Shown here: positions 44,215 through 53,260 of the stretch, piece after piece
How the letters are laid out: every line of letters begins with the position of its first letter
Position numbering within the stretch: the first letter of the stretch is position 1
NCBI RefSeq assembly: GCF_001486585.1
Contig: NZ_LN909046.1
Location: 124,001-188,000 of the forward strand
Direction: 5' to 3'
Origin: Paenibacillus senegalimassiliensis
Lineage (GTDB): Bacteria > Bacillota > Bacilli > Paenibacillales > Paenibacillaceae
Length of the DNA stretch: 64,000 bases
The notes under the pieces: generated by a model
Databases searched by the model: none
Told to the model about the DNA's origin: nothing
Seen by the model: the letters and a program-made list of their open reading frames with translations, nothing else
Position numbers and translations under genes: made by a program

Positions 44215-45062
44215 TGAGAGTAGGCGGTTCAGCCAGACGGCTGATAAATCATTTTTCTCTTCTCGCGGTCAGTCTGCTTATGATGTATCCTATCTTCTGG
44301 TGGCTAGGGGCTTCGCTCAAAACCAATGAAGAGATGAGCTCGGCAGGTCTGTTTCCCAAGGTACCGCACTGGTCTAATTTTAGCGAGGGCTGGGTATCCG
44401 TTCCGAACTTTACGTTTACCCATTTTTACATCAATACGTTTGAACTGGTGTTAGGCGTGTTATTCACAAGTATCGTTTCTTGCAGTCTGGTTGCTTTTGC
44501 TTTCGCCAGATTGGATTTTCCACTTCGCAAGCTTTGGTTTGCTATTATGCTGGTCACTTTGATGCTGCCAACTCAGGTGACGATCGTTCCGCAGTATGTC
44601 ATGTTCAGTCAATGGAATTGGATCAATACGTATCTTCCGTTCTATATTCCCCATTTGTTGGCAGGGGGCATCGGAGGTCCCTTCTTTATCTATCTACTAG
44701 TTCAGTTTATGCGTTCCGTACCCAAAGAGTTAGATGAGGCTGCAAAAATTGACGGATGTAACTGGTTCGGTATTTATTGGCGAATCATGCTCCCACTCAT
44801 AAAACCAGCACTGGTGACTGTGGGAATATACGCTTTCTTGTGGAATTGGGACGATTTTTTCGGACAGATGATATATATTAACTCTATCGAGAAATATACG
44901 ATTAACCTGGCATTGAAATTGTTTATCGATTCCCAAGGCTCGGTTCCATGGGGGCAGATGCTTGCTATGTCTCTTGTCTCTATTATGCCTTCTGTCATTA
45001 TTTTCTTCCTGGCGCAGAAACACTTTGTAGAGGGCATGTCTGCCGGAGCACTTAAAGGCTAG
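44214..45062 (+). CDS. Sugar ABC transporter permease (MalG/UgpE type), second system
   Basis: 282 residues, six membrane segments, EAA loop DEAAKIDGCNWFGIYWRIMLPLIKP. Its ATG shares a base with the previous stop (TAATG), so translation is coupled. It pairs with the preceding permease; the binding lipoprotein is encoded separately at 48324. Confidence 0.92.
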   Translation: MRVGGSARRLINHFSLLAVSLLMMYPIFWWLGASLKTNEEMSSAGLFPKVPHWSNFSEGWVSVPNFTFTHFYINTFELVLGVLFTSIVSCSLVAFAFARLDFPLRKLWFAIMLVTLMLPTQVTIVPQYVMFSQWNWINTYLPFYIPHLLAGGIGGPFFIYLLVQFMRSVPKELDEAAKIDGCNWFGIYWRIMLPLIKPALVTVGIYAFLWNWDDFFGQMIYINSIEKYTINLALKLFIDSQGSVPWGQMLAMSLVSIMPSVIIFFLAQKHFVEGMSAGALKG

Positions 45063-45114
45063 CCGTCTGGAGAAGCATGGCCGGTTAATCATTTATGCTT
45101 ATAATTAAAAAGTT

Positions 45115-45146
45115 AGCTGCGAAAATTCGCAGCTTTCTTTTCTTTA
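45115..45146 (+). terminator. Terminator between permease and kinase genes
   Basis: AGCTGCGAA and TTCGCAGCT form a perfect 9-bp stem with a 2-base gap that would open into a loop, followed by a T-rich tail. It may be a partial attenuator that lowers expression of the regulators relative to the permeases. Confidence 0.7.
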
Positions 45147-45180
45147 CTTACTCATGAATGGATGACCGGAGGTGTATGAA

Positions 45181-46935
45181 TTGTTCAAAGATCCATTTAA
45201 ATCATTAAGAATTGATGTGGTGTTCTTCTTTGGATTTGCTCTTATCGTGACAATTCTAGTGGGAATCGTAATCACGGTAACTTACGTTAATGGCTCAAGG
45301 GATATCGCAGAAAATACGTCCTATTACCAACAGAAGCTGTTAATTGAATTACACAAGAAATTAAATACCAACTTGGTAGATATTGAACAAAGCTCAAGCA
45401 CCGCCTCACAGAACTTCAGCTCAACTTATGAGGAGTTGCTGGGTGATGTTGATAACTACGATCGAGTGACGGGACAGGCTGATATCCGTAGACAATTGAA
45501 TAACTATGTATTCAGCATGCCGCTACTTCAATCTATTCATGTCTATTCTGATCTTACCCCTTCTTACAATTTACAGGAATTTGTTCAGTTCTTATCTCTT
45601 GATAGTTTGGAGAAGGAAGAGTGGTATGATTTATTACGCAATTCAGACTACACCTGGTTAAGCGGGAGAACCATTCAATCCAATAACGGAGAAGTTCAGG
45701 TCATCAGCTTCGCCCGGAAAGTCTACAACCGCTTTAATAGAGCCAATGCTGTAATGGTATTTAATGTGCGAATGTCCAATTTCAAAGAGATTATTGCTAC
45801 TGATGATGCCCGTTCCAAGCTTGCTCTATTTGATGATACGGGTAAGCTGATTACGAGCACAGGCGATACAGCCTTTTTCTTAGAGAACAGCAATGATATC
45901 AAGCATCAGATTGATATGAATTCGACGGGGTCCAAGCGTACCGGAGACGAACTCTTAGTCTGGTCATCTTCGCTGTCCTCTAAATGGTCCCTGGTTGAGA
46001 TTACTTCCTGGACAGAGCTTATGCAGGGAAGTTTGCAGGAGACACAAATTATTTTAGGCTTAGGGATCGTCAGCATCATCATGATCTTACTGCTTGCCAT
46101 ATTTCTGTCCCGCAAGTTTGTAAGGCCTATTGCTATGTTACTGAATGCCATGAACAATTTTTCATTAAGCAAAAGGACAACGCTTCCAACGGGCTATAAA
46201 AATGAATTTGGAAGATTATTTCAGGGTTATGAGAAACTGACGCTGCGGATAGACGAACTATATGACTCCCTGGAACAGCAACATGAACGGCAGCGGGTCT
46301 CTGAAATTAAAGCCCTGCAAATGATGATTAATCCACATTTTTTATATAATTCCCTGGATCAGGTTAACTGGATGGCTATTGAAGCGGGTCAGCATCAGAT
46401 TAGTAATATGTTGTCCTATCTGGGTCAGTTCTTTCGATTATCCCTATCTAATACGAATCACTTGATTATGGTCAGAGAGGAATTAGCCCATATTGAAAGT
46501 TATTTATCATTTCAGAGAATACGTTGGCAGGATAGGTTGAAATTTCAGTTTGAAGTGGATGAGGAAATCAAGAATTGGTATGTTCCCAAAGTAATTCTTC
46601 AACCTTTCATTGAAAATGCTTTTATACATGGGTTTCACGGGAAAAAAGAAGCGCTCCTAATGATATCGTTGAAGCAGGTAGACAAAGCTCTGGAAATTAC
46701 AATTACCGATGACGGTTGCGAGTTGCCTAACAACTGGCATGAGCAACGCAGTGCCAGAGGAGGATACGGATTGCGTAATGTTCGTGAGCGTATTGAAGCT
46801 TTATTCGGAGCGGAATATGGGTTTCAGTTAATGCCATCTTCCTATGGAGGGACACAGGCCGTGATTCGTCTGCCCATCGTTACATCTTTAACTTCCCAAG
46901 GAGAGGATTCTGATGTGGAAAATTGCAATTATTGA
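45181..46935 (+). CDS. YesM-type sensor histidine kinase
   Basis: 584 residues from TTG 45181, with CGGAGGTG 7 bases upstream (an in-frame GTG at 45172 is inside that site). Membrane segment at about 12-38, extracellular sensor region, second membrane segment near 285-308 (IILGLGIVSIIMILLLAIF), HAMP, then the His_kinase domain with ALQMMINPHFLYNSLDQVNWMA (His386) and HATPase block (LQPFIENAFIHGF, GYGLRNVRERIEALFG). It senses extracellular sugar or a loaded binding protein and passes phosphate to the next gene product. Confidence 0.92.
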   Translation: MFKDPFKSLRIDVVFFFGFALIVTILVGIVITVTYVNGSRDIAENTSYYQQKLLIELHKKLNTNLVDIEQSSSTASQNFSSTYEELLGDVDNYDRVTGQADIRRQLNNYVFSMPLLQSIHVYSDLTPSYNLQEFVQFLSLDSLEKEEWYDLLRNSDYTWLSGRTIQSNNGEVQVISFARKVYNRFNRANAVMVFNVRMSNFKEIIATDDARSKLALFDDTGKLITSTGDTAFFLENSNDIKHQIDMNSTGSKRTGDELLVWSSSLSSKWSLVEITSWTELMQGSLQETQIILGLGIVSIIMILLLAIFLSRKFVRPIAMLLNAMNNFSLSKRTTLPTGYKNEFGRLFQGYEKLTLRIDELYDSLEQQHERQRVSEIKALQMMINPHFLYNSLDQVNWMAIEAGQHQISNMLSYLGQFFRLSLSNTNHLIMVREELAHIESYLSFQRIRWQDRLKFQFEVDEEIKNWYVPKVILQPFIENAFIHGFHGKKEALLMISLKQVDKALEITITDDGCELPNNWHEQRSARGGYGLRNVRERIEALFGAEYGFQLMPSSYGGTQAVIRLPIVTSLTSQGEDSDVENCNY

Positions 46936-48202
46936 TGATGATTTTCAAGTAGTCAAGGGGCTGCGGGCGGCGATCCCTTGGGGCGAGCTTGCTGCTGAAT
47001 TTGCAGGTGAAGCGATTGATGGACAAGCTGGTATTCAATTAATTCGAGAAATAAAACCTGATATTGTACTTACCGATATTTATATGCCCTATATCAACGG
47101 AATTGAAATGATAGAGCAACTAAAGTCGGAAGGATTTGCCGGACGCTTTGTCATCTTAAGTGGGTACAACGATTTTGAGTATGCAAGAACTGCATTAAGA
47201 TTAGGTGTGGATGATTATTTGACTAAACCCGTCACGCTAGAGCAAATTGCCAGTGTATTGACCACAACTATAGAGAAGTTAGAGGCAACGTATCTTGACC
47301 GATTGGAGAATGGACGAATGCTGAACAGCCAATCAGAAATAGAGTGGCTACTCTCTCTACTGAACGGTCAGGAACAACCTCAGCAACTCCCTGATAACCT
47401 GGCATTTTGGGAGCAGAGTAAGCATGTCGCCATAATTACCGAAATATCCTGGACGGAACGCATTCGTGGGTTGTCTAATGCGGATTGGAATTTATTCCGC
47501 TTTGCGATCACCAATATTGTAGAAGAGATTATGGAGCAGGAAGAATATTCTTTTCGCTTTGTTTGGTTATTTGGAAATCATGCTTCCTTGTTAATTCAAG
47601 CCTCAAGCGATATTTGTGAGCAGACAATTCAGGAAGACACGCGCCGAATAGGAGAATTAATCGGTCATCAGATTATGACTTATCTAGGGTTATCCCTTCG
47701 TTATGCCGCAGGTAGTGTGAGATCAAATTGGCAGAACATTAAAGAGTCAGCGAATGAAGCAACGCGCTGTTTATTAGAGCAATATGAGCATGTTATAGAA
47801 GGAAGCAATCACTCAGAGGAACAGCAATCCTCTTTACAAGATTTTGTTCAACGGGTGGAGGCTAGAACTCCCGTGATTCATGAGAAACATCGAAAGGCAG
47901 TTCAATATATGGTTGAATATGTCCATCAGCATTATGCTGAAGATATTACCTTGGAGCAACTGGCTCAACAGCTTTATATCTCTAAAAATTATTTGAATCA
48001 ATTATTTAAAAAAGTAACGGGTGAGACATTTACCAACTATGTCATTCGAGTGAGAATTGAAAAGGCCAAGGGTCTTTTAATAGAAGGAAAATATATGATT
48101 TATGAGATTTCAGAGATGGTAGGATACAACAATGTGCCTTATTTCAGCACTTTATTTAAGAAATATTGTGGGTGTAGCCCAAGTGAGCTATTAAAGAAAT
48201 GA
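46913..48202 (+). CDS. YesN-type response regulator with AraC DNA-binding domain
   Basis: 429 residues; start with AAGGAGAGG upstream, overlapping the kinase gene by 23 bases. Receiver domain with IIDDDFQ, phosphoacceptor Asp55 (IVLTDIYMPYINGIEM) and Lys of LTKPV; middle linker; C-terminal AraC domain (ITLEQLAQQLYISKNYLNQLFKKVTGETFTNYVIRVR, then YMIYEISEMVGYNNVPYFSTLFKKYCGCSPSELLKK). Likely binds the AATAGTGAAA-N8-TTCATT sites before the permease operon and the lipoprotein gene (inference). Confidence 0.93.
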   Translation: MWKIAIIDDDFQVVKGLRAAIPWGELAAEFAGEAIDGQAGIQLIREIKPDIVLTDIYMPYINGIEMIEQLKSEGFAGRFVILSGYNDFEYARTALRLGVDDYLTKPVTLEQIASVLTTTIEKLEATYLDRLENGRMLNSQSEIEWLLSLLNGQEQPQQLPDNLAFWEQSKHVAIITEISWTERIRGLSNADWNLFRFAITNIVEEIMEQEEYSFRFVWLFGNHASLLIQASSDICEQTIQEDTRRIGELIGHQIMTYLGLSLRYAAGSVRSNWQNIKESANEATRCLLEQYEHVIEGSNHSEEQQSSLQDFVQRVEARTPVIHEKHRKAVQYMVEYVHQHYAEDITLEQLAQQLYISKNYLNQLFKKVTGETFTNYVIRVRIEKAKGLLIEGKYMIYEISEMVGYNNVPYFSTLFKKYCGCSPSELLKK

Positions 48203-48210
48203 TTCAGGTG

Positions 48211-48270
48211 AATAGTGAAACTTTTTTGTTCATTACTATCCTATACGGGATATACCCCTGATGCTACTAT
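48211..48270 (+). promoter_or_regulatory. Regulator site and promoter of the binding-lipoprotein gene
   Basis: AATAGTGAAA-N8-TTCATT at 48211-48234, with TACTAT as a -10-like box at 48265-48270 and no good -35, as expected for activator dependence. Confidence 0.6.
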
Positions 48271-48323
48271 CGAACATAGAAACAGCTGTTATTTACCATG
48301 ATGAATTAAGAGGGGGAAAATCA

Positions 48324-49658
48324 GTGGGAAATTTTAAAAAATGGTTTTTTGTAACCGCTTTAATTGTACTGGTGACTGTAACAAGTGCTTGTGGAGGAAA
48401 TGGGGGTCCTGTGAATACCGCCGCACAAGATGGGTCAGATCAATCTTCCAAGGCAGCTAACGGCGGGGGCAATGGTGAAGAGGTGACCCTTACCATTGCC
48501 TGGTGGGGATCTCAGGCTCGTCATGATGCTACTTTACAGGCTATTGAGCAATATAAGGTGCTTAATCCGCACGTGAATTTCCAAACACAGTTCTCTGGTT
48601 GGGACGGCTATTACGATAAGCTTGCCGTACAGTATTCGGCTAAGAAAGCACCGGACATCATCCAGATGGATGCAGCTTATTTAAATGATTATGCCGGCAG
48701 AGACTTGCTGGCTGATCTGAAGGATGTAAATTCTGAATATATAGAAGCTACTGTATTGGATGGGGGTAAAGTACAAGGTGTACAATACGCGATGCCTTTA
48801 GGTGTCGCAGCACTTGGCATGGTGTATGACAAGACGGTTGTTGACAAGCTTGATCTGCAAGCACCGGAAATCGGATGGACATGGGACGATTACTTCGCCT
48901 TTGGCGAGGCAGCTAAAGCCAAACTCGGCGAAGACAAATATGTATACGTTGACCAAAGTGGGGACCTTGTGGATTATACTGCTTATCAATACAGCATGGG
49001 CAAAGGATATATTTTTGACGACAGCGGAAATTTGGCCATTGATAAAGATACCTGGATCGGCTTTATGACCAAGATGGGGGAAATGCGTGACAAGGGAATT
49101 TTGACTCCGGCTGATATTACGACCACGGATAAGGAATTGGACCCGCAATTGGATAATGTCATTATCGGTAATGCTGTAGCCAGACATTTGTTCTCTAATC
49201 AAATAGGATCGATTGAAGCTTTGAAGCCCAATACCTATGCCTATGCTTCCATGCCTTACGGTACTGAATCAGGAGGCTGGCTGAAGCCGGGGATGTTCTG
49301 GAGTGTAAATGCCCAATCCACCAATCAGGCTGAAGCTGTCAAATTCATTGATTGGTTCGTCAATGATCAGGAAGCAGGACAGACGCTTGGACTTACTCGG
49401 GGAACACCGATTAACTCTAAAGTAATCGAGGCTCTGACTCCAACTTTTAGCGATGCAGATAAGATTTCACTGGATTTTCTGGAGAAGGTCACGCCAGACG
49501 CTCAGAAATTTATTAATGATCCCAAGGGGTGGGGGAATTTCAAGAACGACTACAAGACCATCGTGGAGAAGCTTCAATACAATCAGTCCACACCAGAGCA
49601 AGCCTATGAGGAGCTTATCAAAACAGGCAACAAATACGCTGAAGAGGCTAAAAAATAA
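48324..49658 (+). CDS. Sugar-binding lipoprotein of the second uptake system
   Basis: 444 residues from GTG 48324, with GAGGGGG 7 bases upstream; an upstream ATG at 48261 would overlap the promoter. Lipobox VTSAC, then a Gly/Ser/Asn-rich linker and a family 1 binding domain (LTIAWWGSQARHDATLQAIEQYKVLNPHVNFQTQFSGWDGYYDKLAVQYSAKKAPDIIQMD). It has its own promoter, giving more binding protein than permease. A hairpin follows before the beta-helix gene. Confidence 0.9.
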   Translation: MGNFKKWFFVTALIVLVTVTSACGGNGGPVNTAAQDGSDQSSKAANGGGNGEEVTLTIAWWGSQARHDATLQAIEQYKVLNPHVNFQTQFSGWDGYYDKLAVQYSAKKAPDIIQMDAAYLNDYAGRDLLADLKDVNSEYIEATVLDGGKVQGVQYAMPLGVAALGMVYDKTVVDKLDLQAPEIGWTWDDYFAFGEAAKAKLGEDKYVYVDQSGDLVDYTAYQYSMGKGYIFDDSGNLAIDKDTWIGFMTKMGEMRDKGILTPADITTTDKELDPQLDNVIIGNAVARHLFSNQIGSIEALKPNTYAYASMPYGTESGGWLKPGMFWSVNAQSTNQAEAVKFIDWFVNDQEAGQTLGLTRGTPINSKVIEALTPTFSDADKISLDFLEKVTPDAQKFINDPKGWGNFKNDYKTIVEKLQYNQSTPEQAYEELIKTGNKYAEEAKK

Positions 49659-49673
49659 GCAATGTCCATAAAT

Positions 49674-49708
49674 AAAGACCGGCCCATAGGTATAGGCCGG
49701 TCTTTGCC
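49674..49708 (+). terminator. Hairpin after the binding-lipoprotein gene
   Basis: AAAGACCGGCC and GGCCGGTCTTT form a perfect 11-bp stem around a 10-base loop. The T tract is short (part of the stem), so it may be a partial terminator or mRNA stabiliser. Confidence 0.65.
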
Positions 49709-49744
49709 ACAATAAGCGTACTTTAGAATAAGGAGGTTGCTGAT

Positions 49745-52700
49745 ATGAATGGCAAGTTTATGAAGCCCTGGTTAGCTTTGATGATCGTGGTGACTATGCT
49801 ATTAGGAGGCTTCCCTGCAACAGGGACGTCACAAGCTTATGGGGCATCCGATGTAGCCGGGACAACTTATTATGTCGACGATGTTGGAGGAAATGATAGT
49901 TATACGGGAACATCAGAGGATCAAGCATGGAGGACGCTTGAGAGAGTAAATCAATTTGTCTTTCAACCTGGAGACCAGATTCTACTTCGTTCCGGGGGGA
50001 TTTGGGAAGAACAGACCTTGGCACCGAAGGGTTCAGGGCAAGCAAACAGCCCCATTCGGATTGATCGTTATGGAATCGGAGATAAGCCGAAAATCGCTAC
50101 TAAAGGCAAATATAACGATGCGCTCACACTTCATAATCAGCAATACTGGGAAATTCGTAATTTGAACATTTCCAATGCAGCTCCTGTTACAGGAACCTTC
50201 GCCGAATCACTTGGTGACTATCGAGGCATTCATATTACTGGCGTGGATGCGGGAGAGCTTCAATATTTTCGAATTCAGGGTGTAGAAGTACATGATGTCT
50301 CAGGGGAAATCGCCTGGATCAGTGGGACGATTCCCACCGTACCGGAGCCGGGTATAAGGTTCAAGACGGGCTGGGATGGATCGAAAAAGACCGGCGGCAT
50401 CGTATTTGATACAACGGTCTCGGATTTGCAGAATCCCCAGCAGGCTACTACATTTAACGATGTTATCATTGAAGACTCAAGTGTGAAGAACACCTCTTTC
50501 GGTGGAATCATCTTCAAGCAATACGCCGGAGACACAGAGAATGCTGTCAATACCGGATGGGGCACAAGAACAAATGAGCAAGATCCTAATTTTACGCCGC
50601 ATACCAATATTATTATTCGTAATAACTTTATTACGCAGAAAGATACAGACTACGGTTGTAATGCGATGTATTTGACGGGTGTCAGGGACGTGATGGTCGA
50701 GGGGAATGTGGTTGATGGCGCGGGGACTTCAGGGATTGAAGCCTACTATGCGGATCAAATCACCATCCAGTACAATGAGGTCTTTAATACAACCAAGAAA
50801 GCAGGCGGAGCCGATTCCAATGGCATTGACCCGGATAAGGCTACCACAAATATACTGATTCAATACAATTATGTGCATGACAACGGAGATGGCATATTGG
50901 TGTGCCAATTCAGCTTTGGCAGCACAACGATTCGCTATAACGTAATTGAGAGCAATAGTAGATATCCGATTTATTTGCATTCAGACCGGCAAGCTGTGGC
51001 CGAGATTTATAACAACACGATTTATAATGATGTCAGCAATTATTTAGTTTATGGCTATGGCAGCTCCTTGAACGCAACTTACAACATTCGCAACAATATT
51101 TTTTATACTACTCGTACGGTTCAGGAACTTACGACCAGCCCAACAATTACTTACGACAATAACAGCTACTATTCTACCAATGGATCATTAGCTCCTCCCG
51201 TAGAAGATTTGAATGCCTTGACCGCCAATCCGTATCTCGTGAATCCAGGATCAGGAACATCGGGATCGGAGGTAGATGGGCCTTCACTGGATTCGTTGTC
51301 GGGGTATCAATTGAAACCGGAATCGGTCTTAATTAATCGGGGTCTAAATATCATAGATACGACTGTGGAAAGTGCAAAGGATTTTGCTGGAAATGTGTTA
51401 TACAACGGTACGGCAGATCCGGGTACTTTTGAGTATTATGACGAATCCGATACGCAAGTAACCATAGCCGGCAGGGTTACAAATATCAGAGGCAAGGGAA
51501 TTAGTGGAGCAATTATTCGTGATTTAGAAGGGAATGCAGCTCAGGCTGTTACTGATGTGGCGGGTTATTACGTCATTAAGGGAGTGACTTCAGGCAACCA
51601 AGTTCATTTAAAAGCGGAAAGAACCGGGTATTCTATCAGTGAGATTGGACCTTTTGTGGCTGTAAGTGGGAATATTATGACCAAGGACATGGAATTGTCT
51701 TCAGAATCAGGCACAGGTTCCATTAGAGGTGAAGTCAAAGACGGTGATTTGTCACTGGTCTCTGGGGCAACCGTAACCTTGACTCTGGATGGTCTTACTG
51801 TACAAGAAGTATTAACGGATGTACAAGGTCAATATCTCTTTACTGATGTGGAAATTGGTGAAGGTTATGCTGTTCGAGTCTCAAAAGCTCAATATTATCA
51901 GGACAGAGCAGCCGATATTCCCGTAGATCCGGCACTGACTACGTCGGTGAAGACCTTGTATCTGGTATCAAGCGAGGCAACGTTGTTATCTTCTTCCAAT
52001 TTCAACCAAACGCCAACCGGAGAAGCTCCTGGAGCACCCTGGGCTGTATCTCAGACAGGCGGGAGTATACAAATTGCCGATATTCCGGATGTTTTTAATA
52101 AGAGTGTTATGCTACACCGTTCCAGTAACAGTGGAAGCACGTCCATGTCTCAAACCTTTAGCCCAGGCTCCCTTAAAGGTGTAGTTACGCTGACCGCAGA
52201 TATTATGCGGCCCGATAATAATAGTTCAGGGAGTAACTGGATCAGTGTACCTTACATTTACAGCAGCGCAGGCACATCCGGTCAGCATGTAGGCATCTCG
52301 CTTGCCTTCTCAAAGGGCAAAATTATTGCTTATGTCGGAGGTTCGACCACGGAGCTTATGTCATACGAGGCAAATGCCTGGTATCATATCCGGCTAGTGC
52401 TTAATACCGATTCTGCAAAATTTGATTTTTATATTGATAACGAAAAAATACTGGATCAAGCCAACTTCCGAAATCCGATCCCGGACATCGGACGCATTGA
52501 ATATTATGCGAACAGCTCTAATTACGGAACTATCTATATGGACAATATCAAGCTATATAAAGGAATTCCTTACGACTCTAGCGATACCGGTCAACTCAAG
52601 GTGACTTCTATGGGAGAGTTCCCTCTGAAGAGTGAACAGCAGAACTACCGGACAGAAGTCCCTTATTTTGTGGAGTCTATTATATTGAATGCCGAAGTAA

Positions 52701-53260
52701 GCGGGCCGCCTATTAGTTCTCTGACCATAAATGATGTTCCCGCCGTGAGCGGCCAGCCTGTGACGGTGGCTCTTGCGGAAGGGGAGAATTCAATTCCGGT
52801 TACGGTTACTGCACAGGATGGCATTACTGTAAATACGGTGTATGTATATGTGAATCGTATTTCCCAAAGTATGGATTCGACTCTGCAAGATTTACGCATC
52901 TCAGACGACCGTGGACAGGAGTTAGAGCTTGCACCGGCCTTTACCTTCAATCAGGATCACTACCAACTAAGTGTAACGGATAGCGTTTACTCACTTCGGG
53001 TTCACCCGGTAGCAGGTTCTCCTTTAACCGAGGTGAAGGTGAATGGACAGTTGCTCGACCCTGATACGCAGCAGGTGGAAATCGATTTAACAGGTGAATT
53101 GAGTCGATTCATCATTACGACGGCATCGGCTGATGGGGCGGGTTATCAAGAGTACCAGATTGAAATTGATAGAATTACGTCTTCAGGCCCACAAGATGCA
53201 ACTGTCACTCCCGCCTATGTGGACAGACGGGGCCCAAGGATAGGAGTTGCAGCGGAGTGA
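49745..53260 (+). CDS. Large secreted right-handed beta-helix protein, probable polysaccharide-active enzyme
   Basis: 1171 residues; start preceded by AAGGAGG. Signal peptide about 1-34. A pectate-lyase-like parallel beta-helix spans about 40-570 (YYVDDVGGNDSYTGTSEDQAW, then repeated N-I-I-I-R-N-N and G-I-E-A-Y-Y-A-D turns). Two carboxypeptidase-regulatory-like domains follow (about 575-725; GRVTNIRGKGISGA, GEVKDGDLSLVSGA), then a concanavalin-like region (735-935) and two cadherin-like beta-sandwich units (945-1145). No S-layer homology domain is seen. It may be a lyase or a glycan-binding hydrolase; the catalytic class is not clear by eye. Confidence 0.78.
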   Translation: MNGKFMKPWLALMIVVTMLLGGFPATGTSQAYGASDVAGTTYYVDDVGGNDSYTGTSEDQAWRTLERVNQFVFQPGDQILLRSGGIWEEQTLAPKGSGQANSPIRIDRYGIGDKPKIATKGKYNDALTLHNQQYWEIRNLNISNAAPVTGTFAESLGDYRGIHITGVDAGELQYFRIQGVEVHDVSGEIAWISGTIPTVPEPGIRFKTGWDGSKKTGGIVFDTTVSDLQNPQQATTFNDVIIEDSSVKNTSFGGIIFKQYAGDTENAVNTGWGTRTNEQDPNFTPHTNIIIRNNFITQKDTDYGCNAMYLTGVRDVMVEGNVVDGAGTSGIEAYYADQITIQYNEVFNTTKKAGGADSNGIDPDKATTNILIQYNYVHDNGDGILVCQFSFGSTTIRYNVIESNSRYPIYLHSDRQAVAEIYNNTIYNDVSNYLVYGYGSSLNATYNIRNNIFYTTRTVQELTTSPTITYDNNSYYSTNGSLAPPVEDLNALTANPYLVNPGSGTSGSEVDGPSLDSLSGYQLKPESVLINRGLNIIDTTVESAKDFAGNVLYNGTADPGTFEYYDESDTQVTIAGRVTNIRGKGISGAIIRDLEGNAAQAVTDVAGYYVIKGVTSGNQVHLKAERTGYSISEIGPFVAVSGNIMTKDMELSSESGTGSIRGEVKDGDLSLVSGATVTLTLDGLTVQEVLTDVQGQYLFTDVEIGEGYAVRVSKAQYYQDRAADIPVDPALTTSVKTLYLVSSEATLLSSSNFNQTPTGEAPGAPWAVSQTGGSIQIADIPDVFNKSVMLHRSSNSGSTSMSQTFSPGSLKGVVTLTADIMRPDNNSSGSNWISVPYIYSSAGTSGQHVGISLAFSKGKIIAYVGGSTTELMSYEANAWYHIRLVLNTDSAKFDFYIDNEKILDQANFRNPIPDIGRIEYYANSSNYGTIYMDNIKLYKGIPYDSSDTGQLKVTSMGEFPLKSEQQNYRTEVPYFVESIILNAEVSGPPISSLTINDVPAVSGQPVTVALAEGENSIPVTVTAQDGITVNTVYVYVNRISQSMDSTLQDLRISDDRGQELELAPAFTFNQDHYQLSVTDSVYSLRVHPVAGSPLTEVKVNGQLLDPDTQQVEIDLTGELSRFIITTASADGAGYQEYQIEIDRITSSGPQDATVTPAYVDRRGPRIGVAAE

